From the NCBI GenBank assembly GCA_030435675.1, contig CM059624.1:16082769-16146768 (forward strand): a stretch of DNA of 64,000 nt, in the 5' to 3' direction. Under the pieces are notes generated by a model that saw only the letters and a program-made list of their open reading frames with translations, did not search any database and was not told where the DNA came from. This document shows positions 12,963 to 22,322 of this stretch, piece by piece (within the stretch, counting starts at the first letter, position 1; every line of letters begins with the position of its first letter). The stretch is from Steinernema hermaphroditum (Eukaryota > Nematoda > Chromadorea > Rhabditida > Steinernematidae). The translations under genes were made by a program, and so were the position numbers.

Positions 12963-13580
12963 ATGGCGAAAAAACGCGTCGACCTCGACGCGTTTTTTTC
13001 GTTTTTTTTTTCGACGATATAGACAGCTTGAAGAAAAAGTGGCGAAGCTTGCGTGATCGATACAAAAAGTTGAAGAAAGCGGGACCATCCGGAAGCAGCG
13101 CTGAAGTCCGCGAGGAGCAGCAGAGCTGGCCTTATTATGAAGCGCTCCGCTTCACTGATGCATACGACGAGGATCGTGAATCGTCAGTTCAGGAGAAATG
13201 TGGATTTACTTATCCTGACCAATTCTAGGATTTCCTGCGCAGTTCCGTCTTCGTTGTCAGCGGTTTCTTTGAGCGAGTCGGAAGACGATCTCTTCTCCAG
13301 TTCGCCGGCCCCCAAGAGAACGAAGCGAAGCCGAAAAGCCGAAGAGGATGTGAATCAGTTGCTTCAAAAAGCAAATTCATGTTTGGAACAAGTTTTGGCC
13401 CCAGCAACTGATGACTGCGAACTATTTGGACAGACTGTCGCCGCGACACTTCGACGTTTCCCCCTTCAAGCGCGAGAGTACGCCAAGGTCGAAGTTCAGC
13501 GATTGCTGTACAATTTGGAGTTTCCTTCGCAAAGACCTGCCGAGGTTCCATCCGAGCATTTCTTTTACACTGATATGTGA
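12963..13580 (+). pseudogene. MADF-type partner protein of Harbinger, broken
   Basis: The conserved part reads DIDSLKKKWRSLRDRYKKLK then SWPYYEALRF, the C-terminal half of a MADF (Myb/SANT-like) DNA-binding domain. It is spliced from 13199 to 13243 across a 43-nt intron. The next exon encodes a serine/acid-rich stretch, a basic KRTKRSRK patch and a tail (CELFGQTVAATLRRF, AKVEVQRLLYNLEF) typical of these proteins. In working elements this protein helps the transposase bind the ends and enter the nucleus. The N-terminal half of MADF is missing. The only nearby ATG (12963) is in another frame and ends at 13022 after poly-T runs, so a homopolymer frameshift or 5' deletion has disabled the gene unless an upstream exon was missed. 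Confidence 0.7.
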
Positions 13581-13700
13581 TTTAATGTTGTTACCATTGC
13601 CATGAAACGTTTGTTGCCATGTCGTATAGTCTTGGTTCGTGGTGATTTCCAGATGTTACCGTAATCATTCTGTTGTGCTAAAGCCAACCTCTGATTTCAG

Positions 13701-14992
13701 ATGAATATACGAAAAAAACGAATTGCTGCCGCCCTTGTGGTCCAGCAAGCGTTACTGGTCCTCAAGAAGAGTCAGATCAAGAAGCGTCGATTCGGAGTGC
13801 ACGAAATCTGCCGGGATCGGTCAACATTGGGCGAATTCTTCCACCTTCTACCGCAACTAAAGAAGGACGATGCGAAGTTTTTTGAGTACTTGAGGATGAA
13901 GCGAAGTACCTTCGAGAAGCTGCTCGGTCTGGTGGAGTCAGATCTCAAACCGAAGATGCAGAAGAAGATGAGCATTTTGCCGGAACAGATGCTCGTAATA
14001 ACTCTTCGATTCCTTGCGACTGGGATGTCGTTCCGCAGTCTTCATTTTGCCTTTCGTCTTGGACGGTACGTTTTTTGATGCGGCATACTAGTTCTTGCTG
14101 TTTTAAGATCCACCATAGCGAATACCGTCCGGGAAACGTGTCGTGTTCTTCTGAACTCGCTGAAATCGTACGTGACGTTCCCGTCATCTCCATCCCAGTG
14201 GAAAGCGATCAGCGCTGAGTTTCAAAGACGGTGGGACTTCCCGCATGTTCTGGGTAAGAAATGCCTCTTGACTAGTAAATTACAAGTGATTTAGGATGCA
14301 TAGACGGGAAGCACATTCATGTCAACAAGCCTATGAAGTCTGGAAGCCTCTACTTCAACTTCAAAGGAGGATTTTCAACAGTCCTTCTGGCCGTTTGTGA
14401 CGCGCGCTATCGCTTTTTATACTATGACGTCGGCTGCTACGGTCATCAGCACGATAGCCATGTGTTCGCCCGAAGTTCGCTTGGTAAAGGGATCGAAGAC
14501 AATAGCATCGCCTTTCCCGAAGATGAACCTTTTCGATCAGATGGTCAGAACATACCGTATTTCTTTCTTGGCGACGGTGGTTTCCCGCTAAGCAGTCGAT
14601 TAATGAAGCCGTTTTCCGGAAATACGAAGCCAGAAGAGGCTACGTTCAACTTCCGGCTTTCTCATGCCCGAAATGTCATCGAAAATGCGTTTGGTATTCT
14701 TTCGGCTCGATGGAGAATTCTGCTTAAGGATATTGAAACAAGCGTCGATCTTTCGGATCTCATTGTCGCTTCCTGCATCCACCTGCACAATTTCATTATG
14801 GAGGAGGAATCGCCTGGAGCTCCACGAAACGAAGAAGCCAGCGAAAATTTGAGACTCCAGTCAGCGCCTGTCCAACCTCTGCGATCATCGTCTGCCACTG
14901 TTATCGCTCGCAATGTTCGCAATTATCTGATGGACTTCTTCGAAAACGAAGGCGCAGTGCCGTATCAACACTCGCGGGTGATATTCTTTTGA
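13701..14992 (+). CDS. Harbinger DDE transposase, apparently intact
   Basis: Exons 13701-14065, 14108-14253 and 14295-14992 join in frame to 402 residues; the introns are 42 and 41 nt. The N-terminal 120 residues are basic and helical. A middle STIANTVRETCRVLL segment is the usual helix before the catalytic core. The nuclease core shows CIDGKHIHV (D174), VGCYGHQHDSHV, FFLGDGGFPL (D264) and NVIENAFGIL (E300), giving a DDE triad with 35 residues between the second D and the E. This is the DDE_Tnp_4 family, which cuts the terminal repeats and normally makes 3-bp target duplications. The ATG directly follows a TTTCAG acceptor. AATAAA at about 15021 can serve polyadenylation. No stops or frameshifts were seen. 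Confidence 0.9.
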
Positions 14993-15072
14993 CGTGATCT
15001 TGGTTGTGATGTTTTGATACAATAAATGACCCACAGTTTACAGTAGCTCATTAGAACGCATCGGATGACGCA

Positions 15073-15327
15073 GGGGGGTGGCCACGACCGCAACGCAGCG
15101 ACCAGAAGACGCAGGACGCAAGACGCACGACGCTGCCGTACGACGCAGCGATCGTGGCCACCTCAGCAAAAACGCGCGACGCAGGACGCACAACGCAGGA
15201 CGCACGACGCAGGACGCAGCGGCACGACGCAGCGATCGTGGCCACCCTCCAAAAAACGCACGACGCAGCGAGCAACGCACGACGCAGGACGCACGACGCA
15301 CGACGCAGGACGCAGCGATCGTGGCCG
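15073..15327 (-). repeat. Right inverted end of Harbinger, 7-bp minisatellite
   Basis: This is the reverse-complement counterpart of 12663-12957: blocks of CACGACG/CAGGACG, the spacer CGATCGTGGCCACC and the phrase CCTCCAAAAAACGC. The block order differs slightly from the left side, which suggests unequal exchange within the arrays. The outermost right copy reads CGCAGCGATCGTGGCC. Confidence 0.9.
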
Positions 15328-15518
15328 TAGCATTCGTCAGTTTTTCGTTGACCTTAGGGTAGGATGACTGGGCAACCCTTCTCTTGCAATGACGCAAACA
15401 CTCAGCCTCCAGTTCACCTCCTACCTACCTGCAATCGTCCAAATAAGAATCAAATCACAGTAGTTTTATGAGCATTAAATAGTAACATAAACTATTAAAA
15501 AACATAAACACAACATTA

Positions 15519-17157
15519 TTACAACTCGTCCTTGTCACGCTGTTCTTCCTCGTTCTCTTGCTCTTTTTCGTACTCCGCAAGCAGCGCTGAAAGATCTTTC
15601 ACAGTGCGCGCTCCGCCAGCGTCCTTGATCTCATCCGAACCAGCCGGGAACAACTTGATCGTCGGGAAACCGTGAACCGTGACTTCTTCAATTTCGTTGG
15701 CGGTCGCGTCCATCTTCGCAATGACAATGTTCTTGCTATTCTTGTAGACCTCGCCAAGTTCTTCCCAAACAGGTGCCAGCGCCTTGCAGTGACCACACCA
15801 GGGAGCATAGAACATTACGATCACTGTCTTGCTTTTGTCCAGAGCGACTTCCTTGAAGTTCTTGCCGACGAGTACCTTCACCGGCTCCTTGTCCCAATCA
15901 TCAGGGACTTCTTCGCTGTTAAGGTGGCGCTTCAACTCTCCGTTGAAGTAGGCGTTGGTGAACTTGACAATCTCATCGGTAGTGACTTCGTTGCTATCGG
16001 ACTTGTACTTATGGAGACTCTCTTCACCAATAAAGATAATGCGCGAACTTGGGAGCTCATTGTTGTTAACTCCGAAGAACTGCAGAATGCGTTCATTGTC
16101 CTCAATGTCGGTGTTCACAAGAATAAAGACCATCTATGAAAAGAAACTTTACATGCTGAATGCGAATGAACAACGTACCTGGCCTCGGAACTGCTCAGCT
16201 GCAGCTCGGAATTCCTTGATGAGGTGATCGAAATTTTCGGCGTTTTTAGACACGAACAGGAAGTGGTGCGATTTTATCTTTCCACCGAAAAGCACTGGAG
16301 CTATTTTGTCGTCAAACTCAGGAACAAGCGGAAGGCGGTTAACTTGGACAAACTCCTAAAAAGAGCATGTGTAAAGGACGAACACAAATCGTTATGGTAC
16401 CTTAAGATTCTCTTCGGTGAGGCTTCCTTCGAAAGCAACGCGCTCGTTATCGGTCGTGTACAGGATGATGATGTCCCCATCGGCCAATCCCAGCGAGCTG
16501 GCAATGTCGGCGTTCTCAACCATTCCGAACTGCATGTCGTCAAACGATGATGCAAAGTTCACGTAAGTCTTGGCAGCGTCATCTTCTGAATTCTGCAATG
16601 GCTAGACATAGACAGCCAATCAGAAAATCTTTTTCTTGCCTTGAAGTACCCTACAACAACGACGTCATCGGATGAGCGGAATGCTTTGAGTTCATCGTCT
16701 GTCTTCAGTATGGTTGCGGGAAATCCAGTCTTCTTCTTAAGCCACGCAACGATCGATGTGTGGTCACGTCCGCCTTTGTACGGAGACGGTTCGCCATTGC
16801 GGAAAAGGAACAAGGTAGGGTAGCCTTTGACTTCGTGTTCTTCAGCGAGTTCGGTTTCCACGGTGGCGTCAACCTTTGCAAGCTTGATGGGCGAGCCTTC
16901 GTCTTTCAGCACCTCTGCAGCTTTCTCGTACTCAGGAGCGAGTGATTTGCAATGCCCACACCAGGGCGCGTAGAACTCAACAAGAACGGTTTCATGAGTC
17001 TGGACTGCCTCTTCGAAATTATGCTAAATGTCATGGATTATCTTTCCCATTTTGATGAGCGCAAACAAACCTTGGTCAAAACAAGTACGTTGTTTTCTTC
17101 CTCGATGGACGCGTGAGCTGTTAAGCACAGCAGTGTGAGCGCGAACGCCTTTAGCAT
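15519..17157 (-). CDS. pdi-2: Protein disulfide isomerase (two CGHC domains, KDEL)
   Basis: Five exons, 17157-17071, 17023-16640, 16592-16401, 16355-16179 and 16133-15519, join in frame to 484 residues. Order: signal peptide (about 1-17), thioredoxin a domain with WCGHCK (C51/C54), the b and b' domains without active cysteines, a' domain with WCGHCK (C393/C396), acidic tail and C-terminal KDEL for ER retention. It forms and shuffles disulfides in secreted proteins and in nematodes is the beta subunit of collagen prolyl 4-hydroxylase. Length and domain order match PDI-1/PDI-2; the symbol is my best guess between those two. Intron 2 is a GC-AG intron (AAG|GCAAGA). All introns are 45-47 nt and phase 0. 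A CTATTTTTAG acceptor lies 17 nt upstream of the ATG. Confidence 0.93.
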
Positions 17158-18591
17158 CTCCAAACGCTGAGATCCTAAAAATAGGAAAGGGTCAAAGAAC
17201 ACCACTGGATCGCGATTTGACACGTAAATTAGCAAAATTAATGATGCAAGAAGAAATTCCAGTGAACAACAGATTTTGACTTCAGGATAATACAGAAAGA
17301 CGATTCATCACTTCAACAATTTGACATTTCTAATTACAAAGTTTGCATTAGAACATCAGATCAGAAATACGAGATTTTTCGCGGTGAGCTTCCGAAACAG
17401 AAGCAAGAAAGAAGCGCGAACGACACTCTTCTCATTAGTAAAGTAAGAAGAAAACGCTTTCGTCGGCAGCGCATACAATTTCGCGAGTGAGAAAACACCA
17501 AAATAATTGAAGTCAACACGCGAAAGAGCCGGCAATCCCAAGGCCAAGAACGGCCACTCAACAGAGAACCATTTTGCAGAAATTCAGCGAAAATCACACG
17601 ACACTGGCGAATAATTAAATCAAACCGACCGCAATGCAGCAATGGCCGCCGCGCGAGCGAGATGCAACGGCGATTTTAGGCCAGACAAAAAATCTAGACT
17701 GTAGACGTCTACTTCGCGTTTGCTGTTTCGGGAGCCTGAGTTGAAATCGGCAGACTGGGAATCCTCATCGGTTTCGATTGGAAAAGCGATTTTTCGGTGT
17801 TTTTGTTGCAATTAACGTTTAGATCATTGTCCTGAGCTGATTGCAAGAACGTAGAATGGTTAAGCGAGGATTTTGTAGCCGAAAATCATGAAAAAAATGA
17901 AAAGATGAGTCGGCCATTCCAACGGATCAGCTATTCTGGCGCCGAAGCCAAGTTTTCTATATATAGGAGGCTTTACATCGATGTTCTGAAGCAAGGACAG
18001 CTATAATTATCCTTTTTTTATCCTCTAGAACAGACGTATCCTTATTCTGATCCCTATTAACAAGTGACGTTTTCTTATCTTCCTTTTACAATATGATTTG
18101 TCTTAGAATCTGTACCCGGATCAGTTAAAACAGTACAAATGTGCCTAACCACATATATCGTTCACTTAATTAGAAGCAAAGAATTGTATCCATATATTCA
18201 AAATCCGTGGGTAATTCCATGTTTTCCCACGCGTTTCCTAGTTCGCTGCACGTGTGCTCGAAAACACGGAACTTAATCCGATTCGTGGGTGTGGTTGGGC
18301 CAAAGAAAATATCACATTTACTGATACAGAATGAAAGTGAACATATCAGGTGGCCTTCCAAGTGGACTAAAATACCAACTGCGTTCTATGTCCCGTTCAA
18401 AAATGACAAAAATTCTCATTTCTTACACAGAAAATCCAACAAATAAGTGGATTATGGCCGTAGCTGGCCAAAGTCCAACAGCCGCGATTAATTCAATAAT
18501 CACACAGGGGGAACTTTCTCACGATGGCCACAGCGGCGATGTGAACAATCTAACACTTTGCACCAATCTGGAAGTTAGCGAACGTTCCATT
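17158..18591. other. Divergent upstream regions of PDI and the next receptor
   Basis: This stretch lies between two divergently transcribed genes and should contain both promoters. The block 17350-17820 is mixed AT/GC with no recognisable gene. The frame of the downstream receptor stays open back to 18331, but the extra 87 residues have no counterpart in the paralogues. Confidence 0.5.
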
Positions 18592-19539
18592 ATGTCAGCC
18601 TTGGAAGCCGTTTTCAACCGAGTCATTGACATCGCCTCCTTCTTCAGTGTAATCACCTACACGTTCACCATATTTATAATCACTAAATACACCCCTAAAC
18701 ATATGAATGCATTCGCTCGTTCCCTCCTTAACATTTTCTACTGGAACTACAGTGTTAATCTCCTATGGATGGTCGCCAGACCCTTCCCCATGATGCCTCT
18801 ATCATGCTTCATGTTGAAAGGCCTTGTTGGATATATCAACAGTGAGATATTGGGTCATGTCGTCTTCGCCTTCACCCTTCTGGCGGTGGTCAACGTCTCG
18901 ATAGCGCTATTTCTCTGCTTCCAGCTACGGTATATGGCTATAGCTTGGAGCAGGGAGACCAGAAATGTCAGCACTATATGGTTCTATGCATATGCCGGCT
19001 TCTTACATGTACTTTTCTCATCGATATACATATGGTTCTACATATTATGGATTCTACCCGCCGATCAACAAACCAACAGTAATCTATTTTGCTATAACCC
19101 TATGGTTATCCGCCCTACGATCTTCCTCTTCACCCTAAGCAGCTCTGTTGGAATAGGGGTGGCCACTTTCATCAGTCTCTCCTTTTACACCCTCAAGAAG
19201 ATGAGGCAGTTCATGTCGGAAAGAACCATCAAAATGCAGGAAGCACTTCTCTGGAATCTCATCCTCCTTTCCAGCGTTCCAATTTCGTTTGGGGCCATAT
19301 CCTACTACCTCCTTTCTTTAGGAATGTACTTACACAAATCATTCTTTTCTCAAGTTATGTGCGTTGTAGCCTCGCTCGCCCTCGTTTCCCACGGTCCTGT
19401 GTATTGTGTGAACTGCCTGCTTCTGTTCAATGTCTATCGAGAGGCGGTCAAGAACATAGCCTATAAGGTGCTAAGAATAGAGAGGATTGAGAATCGGTCC
19501 GTAAGGTTGTTCACGACTATTTCACGTGACACGAAGTGA
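18592..19539 (+). CDS. Intronless Srh/Sri-like chemoreceptor (7TM)
   Basis: 315 residues from the ATG that aligns with its paralogues (MSALEAVFNRVIDIASFF). Seven membrane segments are visible. Landmarks are TPKHMNAFARSLLN, RPFPMMPLSCFMLKG (C72), NSEILGH, QLRYMAIAWS after TM3, NLFCYNP (C167), ERTIKMQEALLWNLILLSSVP entering TM6, and SHGPVYCVNCLLLFNVYREA in TM7. The TM6 signature ends GAISYY instead of the usual GGIP. It is presumably a ciliary chemosensory receptor. The frame extends upstream to 18331 (402 residues), but that extension is unsupported by the family. A TTCTGGAAG or an ATCACACAG sequence upstream could be the splice acceptor. Confidence 0.82.
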   Translation: MSALEAVFNRVIDIASFFSVITYTFTIFIITKYTPKHMNAFARSLLNIFYWNYSVNLLWMVARPFPMMPLSCFMLKGLVGYINSEILGHVVFAFTLLAVVNVSIALFLCFQLRYMAIAWSRETRNVSTIWFYAYAGFLHVLFSSIYIWFYILWILPADQQTNSNLFCYNPMVIRPTIFLFTLSSSVGIGVATFISLSFYTLKKMRQFMSERTIKMQEALLWNLILLSSVPISFGAISYYLLSLGMYLHKSFFSQVMCVVASLALVSHGPVYCVNCLLLFNVYREAVKNIAYKVLRIERIENRSVRLFTTISRDTK

Positions 19540-20742
19540 TTAAGCTGTGCTGTATGTTAAGTATTTTGAGATGTGCTTTTGTAAGGCTGGATAAACTTTC
19601 CATTATGTGACGGCTAAAGTGGCAACACAAAGGCATATGTAAAACACAAAGGTATGGATGGGAAAACATGGATAATGACGGTCGCGGCAGGACCATCTTC
19701 ATGGAAACCCGTTTTGTTTCTTTGTGCGACTGCGAGAAAGTAATCAGAATAACGCGTAAAACATATGAGAGAAGTTGATAGACGACATATAAAAAATGTT
19801 AGACTCTCAGGGGGTTCGAACCCGACCTCTCAAAAGTATTGGTAACCGAGGGTACTGCCACTCGGCCACAGACATATCAGTATTGCGGTCGTACTAGTAT
19901 CGAGTGTCGGGAATTTTTGCAAATTCGTGGCCATGTTTTGGGTACATTTCTTAATTTCAGGCAGCTGAGTTTATATGCGTTCGACTCCCTAGTCCTTTCT
20001 GCCACATGGCAACCCGATCGACGCGTATCACTTTGAGTGGTTCCCTTGTTAGTCCAAGTCATCACTTGGAGCCTTCAAAATCTTCCATCTCAAGTATAAC
20101 AGGTTCCCGGACACCCGAAAAAAAACGCGAGCATGCACGACCTACAGGCATATCGAGACGGAAGAGCCGTTTAAAATAACCCCAACAAGGATTTCGCTGA
20201 CGTCAAGCTTAAGGATAAAGATGGTTTAGAGCAATGCGACCTTTCGTATGATTATCGGAAAGTTCGGCGCATAGTAACTTCCATAATTAATCCTTTGGAA
20301 TGGAGCAGATCGAATAGATAGACGGCACCCAAGAAGCTTACAGTGAATTACAGATTAGTTTCAGTCATAGCTGAGCAGTTTATACCAACACACACAGAAA
20401 GACAATCAGCACAGATGGAAGAATTAGTTAAAGGACTTTGGAAAATTCACGCGAAACTTGACATCACTCTTTATTCAGCTATACGAGACGAAGTCGTCAT
20501 TGCGAAACGATGGATATAAGCGACGTATCCAATGGCAACAGACATGTGAAATGCACGCCAGCCTGAAATAGAGCCTCTTCCTTTGATTGCACAACACAAC
20601 TAACGTGAGATGTATGAAGATGCATGCTGTTTCCAATGACAACTTGCAACAAGAACATAAAAGCGCTTTTATTTAAAAAAAATTGCCTTTCTCCGCCGAT
20701 CTACTGGCAGCTCATTCAGTGTGGTTTTTAAGGAGCTGCAGA
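19540..20742. other. Intergenic, tRNA-like relic only
   Basis: No coding region is supported. The interval contains the tRNA-like element at about 19803-19880 and otherwise unremarkable sequence. Confidence 0.5.
19803..19880 (-). repeat. tRNA-like relic (Leu/Ser-type A box)
   Basis: The minus strand reads TGTGGCCGAGTGGCAG, an excellent A box of Leu/Ser type, and about 35 nt further GTCGGGTTCGAACCCC, an excellent B box. The acceptor arms do not pair, the anticodon arm does not fold, and the long variable arm expected for Leu/Ser is absent. A tRNA pseudogene or SINE promoter is more likely than a functional tRNA. Confidence 0.5.
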
Positions 20743-22322
20743 ATGGTCCTCATCCTCTTCCTGCTCCTTTTCTTTACTGGACCTGAGACTGTAAGCGCCC
20801 TCAACTATCGTGGTGATAAAAAAACGTTTAGACTGCCGCCAAAGAGGACTATCGTTACGCGGTCCTGAATGTCAAAATCAATGGGCAAACCAAGAACGCT
20901 ACAGGAATTTTGGACTTCGAAGAATGTGGCTATGAGGCTTACAAGAAGGTAGCCTTTGCCTTCGAACTCCATGCGAATGAAACACACGTTTTGGAGTGCA
21001 CTCTGATCTGGAACTTCACACGCTTTGAACGCAGTCCACTAGAAAAGGATGCCAAAGAAGGAAAGCTCTACTTCATAGTAGACAAGAGAGATCACGAGGA
21101 AGGTATTTGTGAAAAGGAACGTAATGAATCTGGTAAGTAAATGCGAACCCCTACGTTTAATGGACAGACATGTCTTTTAGTCAGAGAGGTATTGGCCGAC
21201 TTCGGAAAGTGTCTGGGCAATAGTCGTATTTGCCATGATCTGGAGCATGTGGTACGTTCATTTTGTCACGCATTTTAATCATTTTCCTAAACTTGATTGT
21301 CGGAGCAATGTCCTCGTTTCGACCACCAATTTTCAGACAGCGTTTTAGCACTCACTTAACGCCGATTAAATAAGAAACATACACACAAATCCTGTCTTGT
21401 TGATACTGCGTGTGCAGTTTGCATGTTTTTTCTATGCCATTATCCTACTGCTCTTTTTCCGCCATATTATATGTTGAATTGAATAACATTTTTAGAGCGC
21501 ATTATGTGACAAATTCAAAACAGACAAGGACTGTCTTGGAGACACAACTTCGACAACACGAACAACAACAACTACATCCACGTCCACCTCTACAGAGACA
21601 CCCTGTCCCGCTCCTAAACGCCTAATTGGTGGCCGATGCTGTGACTTTGGTATCGATGGCCAAAAGAATATATGCTGCCCAACCGACAGCTTTTCCGTTA
21701 AACTGCCTGGCATAGAAAGAATGTGTTGCAAAGACAAAACCTCCTGCTGTCCAAAAGGAATGACGACAACTGGTCACTTCAAGAATGGAGTAGCGACTTG
21801 CTGTCAAAATGGTTATACGTACAATGAACGTGAAAGACGGTGTTGTCTCCCTCTATTTCCATTCAAAGTACACTCCACGTGTTGCCCTGAGGATACGAAA
21901 TTTCGAAGTTACTGGAACGGAAAATCCATTTGCTGCCCGCCTTTGGTGCAAGGTTCCTCCCAGCCCGCTGACAAAACTAAATGCTGCCCACCTGGTTATC
22001 GATATGGAGAACAAACGCGGAAATGTGTAAAAAGCGTCACATTTGTAAGAAATATTTCTGTAATCATTATTATAAAAAAAAGGAATTTGTTCAGGAACAT
22101 GGCACCATTTCTTTCGAAGAGCTGAAGAAGAAATGCGCTAGTGAGGGCGAAGGCGGTGTACCCATTAAGTGGAATGAGTCAAGTAGGTCACAATGCTGAC
22201 ATTTTTAATTGTTTTTTACTACAGGCTCCCATGATAACCTGGACGAAAAGGAGTCCGGTAAAAGCTACGAGATCCACAAGGTCGGCTGCAAGGTGGACAC
22301 TGTAAACAGTATCTACTGGTAG
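20743..22322 (+). CDS. Secreted CC-rich protein with Thr-rich linker
   Basis: Six exons, 20743-20790, 20832-21132, 21181-21251, 21496-22044, 22095-22182 and 22225-22322, join in frame to 384 residues. Order: signal peptide (MVLILFLLLFFTGPET), an N-terminal domain of about 120 residues with N-glycosylation sites (NAT, NET, NFT, NES) and scattered cysteines, a Thr/Ser linker (TTTTTSTSTST), then a module with many CC pairs (GGRCCDF, ICCPT, RMCCKD, SCCPKG, TCCQNG, RCCLP, STCCPE, ICCPP, KCCPPG). A short acidic/basic C-terminal segment carries three more cysteines. The paired cysteines resemble granulin or other compact disulfide folds, but the spacing is irregular. I do not recognise the family or its function. 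The start follows a CTGCAG acceptor directly. Confidence 0.78.

Larger units (their letters stand above)
12662..15330 (+). mobile_element. PIF/Harbinger-type DNA transposon
   Basis: The unit is bounded by inverted arrays beginning and ending with GGCCACGATCG / CGATCGTGGCC. It holds the two genes diagnostic of PIF/Harbinger elements: a DNA-binding partner (here MADF-type, broken) and a DDE transposase (intact), both on the plus strand. The transposase is followed by AATAAA at about 15021. Flanking bases do not show a clear 3-bp target duplication (GGT on the left, GTA on the right), so the exact ends are uncertain. Because the transposase frame and its two introns are intact, the insertion looks fairly young, although the partner gene seems dead in this copy. 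Confidence 0.85.

Noticed and set aside
12450..13228. Long open frames across the GC-rich array on both strands (up to 192 codons)
   Set aside because: They translate a stop-free 7-bp tandem repeat and appear open in several frames at once, so they are products of the minisatellite rather than proteins. Only the part after about 13020 in one frame has MADF similarity.
15038..15397. 119-codon minus-strand frame in the right array
   Set aside because: Same minisatellite artefact as on the left side.
15519..17157. PDI and the neighbouring Harbinger transposase as one transcription unit
   Set aside because: They lie on opposite strands in convergent orientation and the transposon ends lie between them.
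18331..18591. N-terminal 87-residue extension of the receptor at 18592
   Set aside because: No counterpart in the six paralogues, and it would put a hydrophilic extracellular stretch before TM1. The aligned start is preferred.
20743..22322. Reading the CC-rich protein as granulin or as a toxin
   Set aside because: Cysteine spacing does not follow the granulin repeat and nothing links it to venom or a toxin family, so the function is left unassigned.
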